DNA of 64,000 nucleotides from an uncultured Opitutia bacterium. GTDB lineage: Bacteria; Verrucomicrobiota; Verrucomicrobiia; Opitutales; Coraliomargaritaceae. Both the position numbers and the translations under genes were made by a program. The notes under the pieces were generated by a model. It was not told the DNA's origin. It was given only the letters and a program-made list of their open reading frames with translations, and did not search any database. Positions 1-8,455 of the stretch are shown here, piece after piece (within the stretch, counting starts at the first letter, position 1; each line of letters starts with the position of its first letter). The stretch is taken from assembly GCA_937136395.1 (NCBI GenBank), contig CAKZOI010000095.1:27197-91196 (forward strand), in the 5' to 3' direction.

Positions 1-884
1 CAGACACTCACCCCGGCGACCAACGGCAAGAACCACTGCACCAAGGCATTCGCCTGTGTCTGCAGTTCCGATGGCTGACCTGAGACATCCTCTACTGTCT
101 GTAGAATTTGATCCAACTCACGCGCACCACCTGCGGCTTGCACCTCTAACTCAAAAGCACCGTCCACAGACCACGTGCCTGCACGCACTCGGTCTCCAGT
201 ACGGCGCACCACCGGCAAGGGCTCTCCAGTTAAAGCCGCTTCACGCACATAGCCCTGCCCGGACAATAAAATACCATCGACCGTAAATGCGCCCCCAGGG
301 TCCACTCGAACTCTCGCTCCAATTGACACCTGCTCTACTGGAATATTTTTAATTTCGCCAGTGCTTTCAACAACCGCTGCACGCTCATACTTCTCTCGCA
401 ATTTCTCACTTTCCAAAGCCAAGCGCGCTTGCGAGCGCTCGCTCAACATTCGCCCGACTGTGTAAATCGCGATTACGATTGAAACGACCTCATAGTAAAC
501 CCCTCCATCACCAGTCAAACTACTCGCCAACGAACCCACAAAGGCACCGATCAAGCTCAAGGTAAACAAGCCCTCAATCGAGAGCTTACGCGAACGCAAC
601 ATCCCAAAGGTCGAAGCAAACAGCGGCCCACCAAGAAACAGCATCACAATCACCGCTGAAAACACCAAACTACCATGCACCACCCAATAAGCTGTCGTGC
701 CATAAGCAGGCGGCGTCATATTCATCGCCAAAGAAAACACCATCCCCTGCCCCGCAAACACCCCCGCAATCGCAATCCGCAACCACGAACGCGACAGTTG
801 CGCGTCTAAAGCATCGCACGACTGATCCTCCGTGGTGCACACAACGGACTGCAAAACTGTATTATTTGACGCGCGAGAGCTCAT
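1..884 (-). CDS. Heavy-metal-translocating P1B-type ATPase, N-terminal part (runs off window)
   Basis: Read on the minus strand from an ATG at 884, about 294 residues are visible before the window edge. Four hydrophobic segments (roughly residues 34-54, 64-88, 101-121, 128-146) precede a soluble actuator domain with the phosphatase motif ALTGEPLP at about 217-224, and a further membrane segment begins near 283. This is the order expected of P1B metal ATPases, which pump copper or related cations across the inner membrane. No N-terminal CxxC metal-binding domain is present, so one may be separate or absent. The DKTGT phosphorylation motif and the CPC-type ion motif lie outside the window, so metal specificity cannot be read. 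The short form and the sequence before the second helix (SLAMNMTPP) recall CcoI-like pumps for cytochrome cbb3 oxidase assembly, but that is inference. Confidence 0.9.
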   Translation of the reverse strand, partial: MSSRASNNTVLQSVVCTTEDQSCDALDAQLSRSWLRIAIAGVFAGQGMVFSLAMNMTPPAYGTTAYWVVHGSLVFSAVIVMLFLGGPLFASTFGMLRSRKLSIEGLFTLSLIGAFVGSLASSLTGDGGVYYEVVSIVIAIYTVGRMLSERSQARLALESEKLREKYERAAVVESTGEIKNIPVEQVSIGARVRVDPGGAFTVDGILLSGQGYVREAALTGEPLPVVRRTGDRVRAGTWSVDGAFELEVQAAGGARELDQILQTVEDVSGQPSELQTQANALVQWFLPLVAGVSV

Positions 885-963
885 ACATTCAAAACGAGCA
901 GTTGGAACCACGAATAGACACGAATCAACACGAATCAAACAACACCCATCGCCTCACCGGAAT

Positions 964-1110
964 AATTATTCGGTCATAAATTATTCTGTCTAAACCTCAC
1001 TGCACCGTATCTCATATAGATTCAAAACAAGCAGTTAAAGCCACAACTCGACTCAGTTCCGAAATGACTCAAAAACAAAATTAGACAGAATGATTTTTGA
1101 CAGAATGATT
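964..1110. repeat. Inverted pair of GACAGAATGATT-type 30-mers
   Basis: The stretch between the ATPase and the next gene (885-1186, about 300 bases) holds no gene. A 30-base unit at 964-993 is mirrored, imperfectly, by 1081-1110. Each arm contains two tandem copies of a motif close to TCATTCTGTC or its complement. Just before it, 911-940 carries short direct repeats of CACGAATMNA type. The pair could form a long imperfect hairpin. It looks like a dispersed intergenic repeat rather than a terminator, because no T-run follows. Confidence 0.6.
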
Positions 1111-1186
1111 AAAAGAGCATCCGTTGCATCATCATAATCTTTATCCTGTCACTATCCACTCCCCTGTCACTATCCACTCCCATGTC

Positions 1187-1624
1187 ATGAAAGGCAAATA
1201 CGTCGCACTCATTCTTGTCCTCCTCACCGGGATAGTCGGGGGGCTCTTCATCTATCTCGGCCCCAAGGCGACCGAGCGCACCCCAGGAGTCATCCACATC
1301 GGCATTCGCTACATTGATGAGATGACAATCGAATTCACCCATTATCCAAAAGGTGGCCCAGGCGCGACAATCGAGCTCGTGGCCCAAGACGGCAGTATTG
1401 CTTACACCTTTGAGAGGCTCACCATAGGCCGCAACCTAATGCCACTCGAAGGCGTGCCCAACGGCCCATACACCGCACGCCTTTCCGCCCCAGACTACCA
1501 AACCGTCGAGATCCCCATCATCGTCGAAGGCCGTATGATCAACCCTCCCAAGGATGCCGAGTTCACTAAAGGCACTCACGCCGATTACAATATGATAGGC
1601 GTGTGGTTCGAGAAAGCAGAATAA
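1187..1624 (+). CDS. Predicted single-pass membrane protein of unknown function
   Basis: 145 residues from ATG 1187 (MKGKYVALILVLL). An upstream in-frame ATG at 1124 would add 21 residues encoded by a short direct repeat (CACTATCCACTCCC twice), so 1187 is preferred. The first 25 residues form one hydrophobic segment that could be a membrane anchor or uncleaved signal. The rest is a soluble, beta-rich-looking domain of about 115 residues ending in GVWFEKAE. I do not recognise the family. It is divergent from the metal ATPase. If that ATPase is CcoI-like, this could be an accessory membrane protein of the same process, but nothing in the sequence proves it. Confidence 0.65.
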   Translation: MKGKYVALILVLLTGIVGGLFIYLGPKATERTPGVIHIGIRYIDEMTIEFTHYPKGGPGATIELVAQDGSIAYTFERLTIGRNLMPLEGVPNGPYTARLSAPDYQTVEIPIIVEGRMINPPKDAEFTKGTHADYNMIGVWFEKAE

Positions 1625-1661
1625 GACAGAGCACAACTGGACCTATATATTGGCTGAACAA

Positions 1662-1752
1662 GGTAGCGCGAGTGCGTCCTCGCACCGCACGAAAGTCGAA
1701 AATATCTGGCTTACACCACGTAGATGCGCACCGAGGACGGTGCTGCGCTACC
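1662..1752. repeat. REP-like inverted repeat (family A-related)
   Basis: Two arms of about 28 bases, 1662-1690 and 1724-1752, are imperfect reverse complements. Both begin GGTAGCGC when read outward-in and share GTCCTCG in the core. The outer GGTAGCG matches the start of the family A repeats seen elsewhere in the window. It lies between the convergent ends of the membrane-protein gene and uvrB. Confidence 0.7.
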
Positions 1753-1848
1753 ACAAAGGGAATTTAGAAACCTAAGATTAAAATAGATTCTTTTCCTGCC
1801 TTAGCCAAAATCCAATCTGCGTTTATCTGCTTCCACCTGCGGTTCAAC

Positions 1849-3921
1849 TCACCGCTTCTTCTTCGGCAGTCCTTTCGCGTTATACACGGCCTTGCGTTTC
1901 TTCTTTGCTTTCGACTTTGCCTTCGCACCACCCGAACTGCCGCCACCGTGCTTACCGCTTTGTAAGGTCTCGATCTGATCGCGGATCATCGCCGCCTTCT
2001 CAAACTGCAGCTCACGTGCGGCTTCTAGCATCTCCTCTTCCATCTCGGCAATCACTTCCGCGACATCACGATCCGAATCTTCTGCCGCAAGCAAATCATG
2101 CGCATCGGGTTCATCGTAGCGCTTCCCCGGAGCATGCAGACTCTCATCAATCCCACGCTTCACTCCCTTCGGTGTGATGCCGTGCTCCTGATTATAAGCC
2201 AACTGCTTCTCACGACGATATTGCGTTGTCTCCAAAGTCTTTTTAATCGATCCGGTAATCACATCCGCATAGAGCAAAACACGCCCCTTCTCATGACGGG
2301 CTGCGCGGCCCGCAGTTTGAATCAAACTAGTCGCACTGCGTAAAAAGCCTTCTTTGTCCGCATCTAAAATCGCCACCAATGCCACCTCGGGAAGGTCCAA
2401 GCCTTCGCGCAAGAGATTCACCCCGATCAACACATCGAAGTCACCCTTGCGTAAACGCCGCAAAATTTCCACCCGCTCGATCGCATCGATATCGGAGTGC
2501 AAATACTCCACCTTCAAGCCCGCCTCGCGCACAAAGTCCGCAAGGTCCTCCGACATGCGTTTAGTCAACGTCGTAATTAAAGTCCGCTCGTTTTCTTCAG
2601 CTGCCTTGCGCACCTCACCAATCACATCTTCCACCTGCCCCTTGATCGGACGAATCTCCATCTCTGGATCGACCAAGCCCGTCGGGCGAATCACTTGCTC
2701 GGCCACCACCTTGGAAACATTGATTTCATGATCCGCAGGGGTCGCCGATACATAAACTGTCTGCCCGGTGATCTCCTCAAATTCTTCCAGCTTCTGCGGA
2801 CGATTATCTAGCGCAGAGGGCAACCGGAAGCCATACTCCACGAGGCGTTCCTTTCGCGCACGGTCGCCATTATACATCGCCCTCACTTGCGGCAGAGTCA
2901 CATGGCTCTCGTCAATAAACACCATGAAATCCTCGGGAAAGAAATCGATCAAACAGAACGGACGATCCCCCGGCTTTCTCCCTGACAAATAGCGCGAGTA
3001 ATTCTCAATCCCCGTGCAAAAGCCCATCTCCTGCAACAACTCGATATCATACTCCGTGCGCATCTTGATCCGCTGCGCCTCAATCAATTTATTTTCCTTT
3101 TCAAAATACGCAACCTGCTCTTCGAGCTCTTTACGTATCCCATCTATCGCCGCATCGATCTTATCCTTCGGCGTGACGTATTGAGTGGCTGGATACAGAT
3201 TAAATATTTCCAACACTTCACCCGTGCTACCCGTCAAGGGATCCAGCTCGCGAATACTTTCCAACTCATCCCCCCAAAACTCCACACGAATCGCGCTCTC
3301 CATGTAGGCCGGATAGATATCCACCACATCGCCTCTCACTCGGAAGGTGCCGCGCTTGAAGTCCACATCATTCCGATCATACAGAATCGTCACCAGGTTT
3401 TCCAGAAACGCATCCCGTGAGATCTCCATACCTGCTTCCAGCGGCATCATCATCTCCTTAAAGTCCTCCGGCGAACCGAGGCCGTAAATACAGGACACCG
3501 ACGCAATCACGATCACATCCTTACGGCTGATCAACGACGACGAAGCCGAGATCCGCAAGCGCTCAATCTCCTCATTAATCGAAGAGTCCTTTTCGATATA
3601 GGTATCCGTGGTCGGGATATACGCCTCTGGTTGATAGTAGTCGTAATAGCTCACAAAATACTCCACCGCATTATCAGGGAAGAAGGCCTTAAACTCAGAG
3701 TATAGCTGCGCTGCCAAGGTCTTATTATGCGAAATGATCAGCGCCGGACGCTGCACCTCTTGAATCACATTCGCCATCGAAAAGGTCTTCCCCGACCCCG
3801 TCACCCCCAGCAAGGTCTGATAGCGATTCCCCGCACGCAACGACTCCACCAAAGCCTTCACCGCAGTCGGCTGATCCCCCTGCGGCGAGTATTCACTATT
3901 CAGTTTAAAATCCACGCGCAC
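1849..3921 (-). CDS. uvrB: UvrB, excinuclease ABC subunit B
   Basis: 690 residues, full length for the family. UvrB verifies DNA damage handed over by UvrA and then recruits UvrC for dual incision in nucleotide excision repair. Visible motifs: Walker A GVTGSGKT near residue 40, the damage-probing beta-hairpin region YYDYYQPEAYIP near 92, a DESH Walker B box near 338, helicase motifs including LLREGLDLPE and QTAGRAAR, and a C-terminal UVR motif (EEEMLEAARELQFEKAA...) that binds UvrC. The last 30 residues are a Lys/Ser/Gly-rich tail ending KKKR. It stands alone, without uvrA or uvrC nearby. Confidence 0.98.
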   Translation of the reverse strand: MRVDFKLNSEYSPQGDQPTAVKALVESLRAGNRYQTLLGVTGSGKTFSMANVIQEVQRPALIISHNKTLAAQLYSEFKAFFPDNAVEYFVSYYDYYQPEAYIPTTDTYIEKDSSINEEIERLRISASSSLISRKDVIVIASVSCIYGLGSPEDFKEMMMPLEAGMEISRDAFLENLVTILYDRNDVDFKRGTFRVRGDVVDIYPAYMESAIRVEFWGDELESIRELDPLTGSTGEVLEIFNLYPATQYVTPKDKIDAAIDGIRKELEEQVAYFEKENKLIEAQRIKMRTEYDIELLQEMGFCTGIENYSRYLSGRKPGDRPFCLIDFFPEDFMVFIDESHVTLPQVRAMYNGDRARKERLVEYGFRLPSALDNRPQKLEEFEEITGQTVYVSATPADHEINVSKVVAEQVIRPTGLVDPEMEIRPIKGQVEDVIGEVRKAAEENERTLITTLTKRMSEDLADFVREAGLKVEYLHSDIDAIERVEILRRLRKGDFDVLIGVNLLREGLDLPEVALVAILDADKEGFLRSATSLIQTAGRAARHEKGRVLLYADVITGSIKKTLETTQYRREKQLAYNQEHGITPKGVKRGIDESLHAPGKRYDEPDAHDLLAAEDSDRDVAEVIAEMEEEMLEAARELQFEKAAMIRDQIETLQSGKHGGGSSGGAKAKSKAKKKRKAVYNAKGLPKKKR

Positions 3922-3994
3922 AGAAAAAGCGAGGAATCCACATATCGCAACCTATCACTCAACTTGACCACAAGTTATGCACAAAAAGAAAAGC

Positions 3995-4060
3995 CCACGA
4001 ATCGCACGAATGAACACAAATCAGAACATCATCAATTCGTGCCCATTCGTGTAATTCGTG
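3995..4060. repeat. CACGAAT / ATTCGTG degenerate inverted heptamer cluster
   Basis: The intergenic stretch 3922-4106 contains CACGAATCGCACGAATG (3998 onward) and, about 20 bases later, ATTCGTGCCCATTCGTG and GTAATTCGTG on the same strand. The two halves are complementary in sense. The same motif occurs near 911-940. It is a dispersed low-complexity intergenic repeat; no regulatory role is evident. Confidence 0.5.
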
Positions 4061-4106
4061 AGCAAAACTAAACACATGGATCGACAGTTGAAAAGATACG
4101 GATATT

Positions 4107-4508
4107 ATGAACTACATGGATCGAATCTTGTTCTACGATGGGGATTGCGGGATCTGCACGCGGTCGGTGCGTTTTCTATTGAAACGCGACTCGCAGCAGA
4201 GGCTTCGCTTTGCCACACTTCAAGGAATCACCGCTCAATCCCTACTCCCAGAAGGCCTCCGCAAAGAGCTCTCCACAGCAGTCTATCGCCGACGCGAAGG
4301 CGAAGTTTACCTAAGATCCGATGCCGTCTTTCATGCACTTATCGACACTCATAGTAACTGGCGATTCCTAGCACGTGTCGCACTCTGGATTCCAACAAAA
4401 CCGAGAAACGCCTGCTACGATTGGATCGCTAGAAACCGTGAACGTCTAGCCCCTAAAGGTGCTTGCGAGTTACCGACAACGGAAGAGCAAGAGCAATTGC
4501 TGCTGTGA
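4107..4508 (+). CDS. DCC-family thiol-disulfide oxidoreductase-like protein
   Basis: 133 residues from ATG 4107. The N-terminus carries FYDGDCGIC at about residues 9-17, the DxxCxxC signature that names the DCC (DUF393) family, thought to be thioredoxin-fold-like redox proteins. A second conserved block, LRSDAVFHAL, near residue 72 fits the family pattern. Length is normal. A REP-like element starts 8 bases after the stop codon. Substrate is unknown for the family. A start at 4058 in another frame was not used because it lacks the motif. Confidence 0.88.
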   Translation: MNYMDRILFYDGDCGICTRSVRFLLKRDSQQRLRFATLQGITAQSLLPEGLRKELSTAVYRRREGEVYLRSDAVFHALIDTHSNWRFLARVALWIPTKPRNACYDWIARNRERLAPKGACELPTTEEQEQLLL

Positions 4509-4515
4509 AAATGTT

Positions 4516-4595
4516 CTGGAGGGCGGTGCTCTGTCACCGCCGCACGTCAGATCAAGCCGCCCTGCCTACGCGGTTGCGACAGAGCGCAACCCTCC
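4516..4595. repeat. REP-like inverted pair, family B
   Basis: CTGGAGGGCGGTGCTCTGTC begins at 4516 and is followed by the reverse complement of a diverged copy at 4572-4595 (its complement reads GGAGGGTTGCGCTCTGTCGC). Each arm is itself a short palindrome. Related copies lie at 9511-9537 (oppC N-terminal edge), 22227-22263 (inside purL) and 48190-48218. This organisation, paired palindromes with a short spacer, is typical of REP/BIME elements. Confidence 0.75.
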
Positions 4596-4644
4596 AAAAA
4601 GTAAGCGTAATTTCATCGATTTAATCGGCCACGCATCCACACAA

Positions 4645-4672
4645 GGTAGCGGCGCGCGTCCCTGCGCGCCAC
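4645..4672. repeat. REP-like palindrome, family A
   Basis: GGTAGCGGCGCGCGTCCCTG at 4645, continuing GCGCGCCAC. The core GGCGCGC...GCGCGCC is self-complementary around TCCCT. Same family as 6646, 14151, 19556 and 22598. Confidence 0.75.
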
Positions 4673-4714
4673 ACGCGGTAAAGGAACCGACCCGCCGACG
4701 AACAACACCGCAAA

Positions 4715-4744
4715 AAAGAGCCGCTCCCAACGAAGCGGCTCTTT
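4715..4744 (-). terminator. Rho-independent terminator of the FKBP gene
   Basis: Perfect 11-base stem AAAGAGCCGCT / AGCGGCTCTTT with a 8-base loop, 20 bases past the stop codon of the minus-strand FKBP gene. Read on the minus strand it ends in a T-run (CTCTTTTTTG). Confidence 0.85.
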
Positions 4745-4764
4745 CAAAAATCGAGGGTCTGATT

Positions 4765-5520
4765 CTACTGACCGATCTTCAACAACTCGACATCAAAGAC
4801 CAAGGTGCCTGCAGGTGCGCCGCCTTGCGGGTTGTCACCATACGCCAACTTACCGGGAATCCAGAAACGGCGTTTTTCACCGACGACCATAAGTTGCACA
4901 CCTTCGGTCCAACCTGGAATCACTTGATACAGACCGAAGCTTGCTGGCTGACCACGAGTCACGGAGCTATCAAAGAGCTGTCCGTCAGTTGTCCAACCGC
5001 TGTAGTGCACAGTGACCATGTCTTCCTTTTTCGGGTTCACATCACCAGTGCCGGCGCTCAAGACTTTGGAAGCCAAACCGCTCTCGCGAACCTCTGCATC
5101 CGCAGGTGCTGCAGCGACATCTTCAGGGACCTTTGGTGGCTCCGGTGCTTTTTCCACAGAGAGTAACTCCACATCAAAGACCAACAAACCACCGGGGCGA
5201 CCACCGCCGGGATTTTCACCGTAAGCCAAATCCGCGGGAATCCAAAAACGGCGTTTTTCACCGACACCCATAAGTTGCAAACCCTCAGTCCAGCCTTTGA
5301 TCACGCGGTTCAGAGGAAAGCTGGTTGGCTGACCACGCTTCACCGAGCTATCGAACAATTTACCGTCCGTGGTCCAACCACTATAATGCACAGTGACTGT
5401 ATCCGCCGCCGCAGGCTTGCCCTCTCCCGAGCCCGCTTCGAGCACTTTGGAAGCGAGACCGCTCGCAGTTACTTCGGCATCCGCAGGTGCGGCACTAACA
5501 TCTTTTGGTGTTTCTAACAT
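4765..5520 (-). CDS. Tandem FKBP-type peptidyl-prolyl isomerase
   Basis: 251 residues from ATG 5520; a GTG two codons upstream (5526) is an alternative. The protein is two FKBP domains in a row, roughly residues 20-125 and 145-250, each with VTVHYSGWTTDG near its start, FDSS, GWTEG, and the FKBP core GEKRRFWIP followed by LAYG(E/D)NP. A Pro/Glu-rich linker (KAPEPPKVPED) joins them, and each domain is preceded by a near-identical lead-in (AAPADAEV..SGLASKVL). This points to an internal gene duplication. FKBPs catalyse prolyl cis-trans isomerisation and act as foldases. No signal peptide is evident, so it is probably cytoplasmic. Confidence 0.93.
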   Translation of the reverse strand: MLETPKDVSAAPADAEVTASGLASKVLEAGSGEGKPAAADTVTVHYSGWTTDGKLFDSSVKRGQPTSFPLNRVIKGWTEGLQLMGVGEKRRFWIPADLAYGENPGGGRPGGLLVFDVELLSVEKAPEPPKVPEDVAAAPADAEVRESGLASKVLSAGTGDVNPKKEDMVTVHYSGWTTDGQLFDSSVTRGQPASFGLYQVIPGWTEGVQLMVVGEKRRFWIPGKLAYGDNPQGGAPAGTLVFDVELLKIGQ

Positions 5521-5573
5521 GCCCACGATATCGGGGACAGCTCACAATTCGGTCAACCGAAAAGATAGCCCAA

Positions 5574-5701
5574 GTCTTACTCATAATCTTACTCTTAATC
5601 TTCATCCTCGGTCAAAAGTTCTCACAAAGGCACGAAGCCAAAAAGATTGAAACATGACGGATCCGTAAATGCTACGTATAGATTAGGAGTAAGATTAAGA
5701 C
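5574..5701. repeat. Inverted TAAGATTAAGAG-type repeat
   Basis: GTCTTACTCATAATCTTACT at 5574 is mirrored by GATTAGGAGTAAGATTAAGA at 5681-5700. The same motif flanks the family A element at 14104-14225 and occurs at 19234-19276. It is an intergenic dispersed repeat able to form an imperfect hairpin between the FKBP and amidohydrolase promoters. Confidence 0.55.
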
Positions 5702-5759
5702 CTAATATTCGTCCTAGGAAAATCGCCACAGTCTGCTTAATCTATGCACTCATACTACT

Positions 5760-6650
5760 ATGAGCCATACAGGAATCATCGACTGCCACACACATTGCTA
5801 CCCGCCCGAGGTCGTTGCCAATCCACGCGCGTGGGCGGAAGCACACAATGAACTCCACTGGGCCGAGCTGGTGGCACCGGAAGGCAAAATCTCGATTCAA
5901 GACTGGAGCACTCCCGAATCCATGCTCATGGAAATGGATTACAACGGCGTCGAAAAAGCGGTGCTGCTTGGCTGGTATTGGGAACATGAATTGACCTGCC
6001 GCTGGCACAATCGTGAGATTGCCAACTGGGTCAGCAAAGCTCCGGATCGTTTTATCGGCTTCGCTTCGATCTATCCGAATGAAAATGTTGTCGACCAGCT
6101 AGAAACCGCCAAATCACTGGGCTTGCAAGGTGTCGGCGAGCTGCATAATGGCGCACAGAAATTTGCCTCCGACAGCCCCGCTTGGGTCAAACTCGCCGGC
6201 TGGTGCGTGGCCAACGATTGGCCCGTCAACCTACACGCAACCGAAGCCGCGGGGCACGACCACCCGGGCAGTATCGAGACACCCCTCAAAGACTTTGTCC
6301 GCAAAGCCGAAGGACACCCAGACCTCAAAATAATCCTCGCCCACTGGGGCGGCGGGCTTCCCTTTTTCGAGTCGAACCCACAGCTGAGAAAGTCATTGAA
6401 AAATGTCTACTACGACACTGCCGCGAGCCCGCTGCTTTACGATGCCAGCGTCTTTCGGTCCGTGATCAACATCATCGGTCACGATAAAATCCTGTATGGC
6501 TCCGACTTCCCACTCCGCGTCTATCCACGCAAGCAGAAGCGCGCGCAGATGCAGCACTTTTTAGATGCGATCCGCAACGAAGCAGAGCTCAGCGAAGCAG
6601 AGCTGGAATCGATCTGCTCTAAGAACTTCGAACGACTCATGAAAAGGTAG
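5760..6650 (+). CDS. Amidohydrolase (metal-dependent TIM-barrel hydrolase, amidohydro-rel family 2)
   Basis: 296 residues. The N-terminus has the metal-binding DCHTH at about residues 8-12, a conserved LHATEA near 158, a strand-end histidine in ILAHWGGG near 196 and YGSDFPLRVYP near 238, whose Asp is the usual barrel-end ligand. This matches the amidohydrolase_2 family (ACMSD / 2,3-dihydroxybenzoate decarboxylase relatives). Substrate cannot be read. The stop codon TAG is part of a REP-like palindrome that begins four bases earlier, so the C-terminal residue and stop may have been set by repeat insertion. The peptide ABC importer genes follow. Confidence 0.88.
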   Translation: MSHTGIIDCHTHCYPPEVVANPRAWAEAHNELHWAELVAPEGKISIQDWSTPESMLMEMDYNGVEKAVLLGWYWEHELTCRWHNREIANWVSKAPDRFIGFASIYPNENVVDQLETAKSLGLQGVGELHNGAQKFASDSPAWVKLAGWCVANDWPVNLHATEAAGHDHPGSIETPLKDFVRKAEGHPDLKIILAHWGGGLPFFESNPQLRKSLKNVYYDTAASPLLYDASVFRSVINIIGHDKILYGSDFPLRVYPRKQKRAQMQHFLDAIRNEAELSEAELESICSKNFERLMKR

Positions 6651-6677
6651 CGGCGCGCGTCCCTGAGCGCCGCTACC
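6646..6677. repeat. REP-like palindrome, family A, providing a stop codon
   Basis: GGTAGCGGCGCGCGTCCCTG then AGCGCCGCTACC, a near-perfect palindrome. Its TAG (6648-6650) ends the amidohydrolase reading frame. It could also act as a transcription-attenuating hairpin between the amidohydrolase and oppA. Confidence 0.8.
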
Positions 6678-6750
6678 TCGGCTCTGAGCTAACAATTTCC
6701 TGCAAAAGCTCTTGCGCGATGGAAACTCCCCAATTACCGAAGTAAGGCAC

Positions 6751-8373
6751 ATGCCTCGCCTTTCCTTCATTTCAACATTCTGCCTTTCTGCACTACTGCT
6801 GATACTGGCTGGCTGCGCAAAGAAAACCACCAATGTCGAACATGGGAACGCGAATCAGGAACTCTATATCGGCATCGGCGCAGAACCCGCGACACTCGAC
6901 CCGCACCTCTCTACCGGCTTAACCGAATACTCGGTGATGATGGCGTTCTTGGAAGGGCTGGCCACCCTCGATGCGAAAACCATGGAAGTGCGTCCGGGTG
7001 TGGCGCAATCGTGGGACATTTCCGATGATGGGCTCATCTACACCTTCCACTTCGACCCACAGGCAAAATGGTCCAACGGCGACCGCGTCACCCCGGAAGA
7101 TTTCTTATTTTCCTTTGAGCGTATACTAACACCGCTTCTCGGCGCGCCCTACGCCTACATGCTCTATCCGATCAAAAACGCCGAAGCCTTTCACACCGGT
7201 GAGTTGAAGGACTTCTCGGCAGTTGGCGCGACTGCAATCGACGAGTGGACACTACAAATCGAGCTGGAACAAGCCACGCCCTACTTCCTCAGCTTACTGG
7301 CGCACAACACTTACTTCCCAGTCCACCCCCCGACCATTCTAAAACACGGCGCCATGACCGAGCGTATTTCAAAATGGACCAAGGCAGGTAACTATGTGGG
7401 CAATGGCCCCTTTCAACTCGAGAGCTGGAAACTCAATAGCGAGATCTATGTGACCAAAAACCCACACTACCGCGCCCCAGAATCCTTTACGTTAAACGCC
7501 ATCCACTTCCTGCCAATTGACCTAGAAACCGAAGAGCGTGCCTTCCGCTCGGGCCACTTACACATCTCCTCAAGTGTGCCGATCCACCGTATCGATTGGT
7601 ATCGTGACAATCGCCCGAACACCATCCACTTTGCCACATCGCTTGGCGTTTACTACTACATGCTGAATACCGCGAATGGCCCACTGTCCGACCCTCGCGT
7701 GCGCAAAGCACTCGCTTATTCAATCAACCGTGAAGAGCTTACCGAGCATGTGCTCAAAGCTGGACAGCAACCCGCTTACCACTTCACCCCGCCCAACGCT
7801 GGCGGCTACAACGCAGAAGCACGCTTTCCCTACGACCCTGAACTCGCACGCCAGTTGCTTGCCGAAGCTGGCTTTCCAGATGGCAAAGGCTTTCCAGCAT
7901 TTGAGCTACTCTACAACACCAGCGAATCACACCGCACTATTGCAGTGACCATTCAACAAATGTGGAAAAAGGAACTCGGCATCGATATCGAGCTCCACAA
8001 CCAGGAATGGAAAGCTTACCTCTCCACCCGCCAAGCAGGCGACTTCGACATTCTCCGCGCCGCATGGTTTGGCGATTACGACGACCCCAACACCTTCCTC
8101 AGTCTCGGCGAAACCAATAACGGCAACAACCACACCAACTGGAGCAGCGCTGAATACGATGCGCTCATGAAACAAGCCGCCGTCACTCTCGAACCAGAGG
8201 CACGCAAAGATGTCTTCCAAAAAGCCGAGGCCATCCTAATCGACGAAATGCCCTTCATTCCGATTTACTTTTACGTCACCGCCCGCCTCATCGACGACTC
8301 CGTGCAAGGCTGGTATCCCAGCATCCTAGACCACCACCCGTATCAGGCGATCAAACTAATGGATAATGAATAA
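6751..8373 (+). CDS. oppA: Oligopeptide ABC transporter, substrate-binding lipoprotein (OppA-like)
   Basis: 540 residues from ATG 6751 (MPRLSFIST). An in-frame ATG at 6712 would put 13 extra residues before the signal peptide and is not favoured. The first 22 residues form a lipoprotein signal with lipobox ILAGC, so the mature protein is lipid-anchored. The family block EPATLDPHLS follows near residue 45, and YNT..SH.TIA..IQQMWK and WFGDYDDPNTFL in the C-terminal half are typical of solute-binding family 5. It captures peptides for the permease pair oppB-oppC immediately downstream. AAGG lies 5 bases before the chosen start. Confidence 0.94.
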   Translation: MPRLSFISTFCLSALLLILAGCAKKTTNVEHGNANQELYIGIGAEPATLDPHLSTGLTEYSVMMAFLEGLATLDAKTMEVRPGVAQSWDISDDGLIYTFHFDPQAKWSNGDRVTPEDFLFSFERILTPLLGAPYAYMLYPIKNAEAFHTGELKDFSAVGATAIDEWTLQIELEQATPYFLSLLAHNTYFPVHPPTILKHGAMTERISKWTKAGNYVGNGPFQLESWKLNSEIYVTKNPHYRAPESFTLNAIHFLPIDLETEERAFRSGHLHISSSVPIHRIDWYRDNRPNTIHFATSLGVYYYMLNTANGPLSDPRVRKALAYSINREELTEHVLKAGQQPAYHFTPPNAGGYNAEARFPYDPELARQLLAEAGFPDGKGFPAFELLYNTSESHRTIAVTIQQMWKKELGIDIELHNQEWKAYLSTRQAGDFDILRAAWFGDYDDPNTFLSLGETNNGNNHTNWSSAEYDALMKQAAVTLEPEARKDVFQKAEAILIDEMPFIPIYFYVTARLIDDSVQGWYPSILDHHPYQAIKLMDNE

Positions 8374-8455
8374 TCGCTAATGACTCATTCCTAAATTCTA
8401 AATTCAATCACCATCCATAACCCATTAGCCATTACCTATTGCCCATAAATTAAAC

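Noticed and set aside
4459..5166. 235-codon plus-strand frame overlapping the DCC gene end, repeats and FKBP gene
   Set aside because: It runs through two REP-like elements and antisense to a clear FKBP gene; translation has no family features.
6646..6677. Rho-independent terminator after the amidohydrolase
   Set aside because: The hairpin is strong but has no T-run and matches a dispersed repeat, so it is listed as a repeat.
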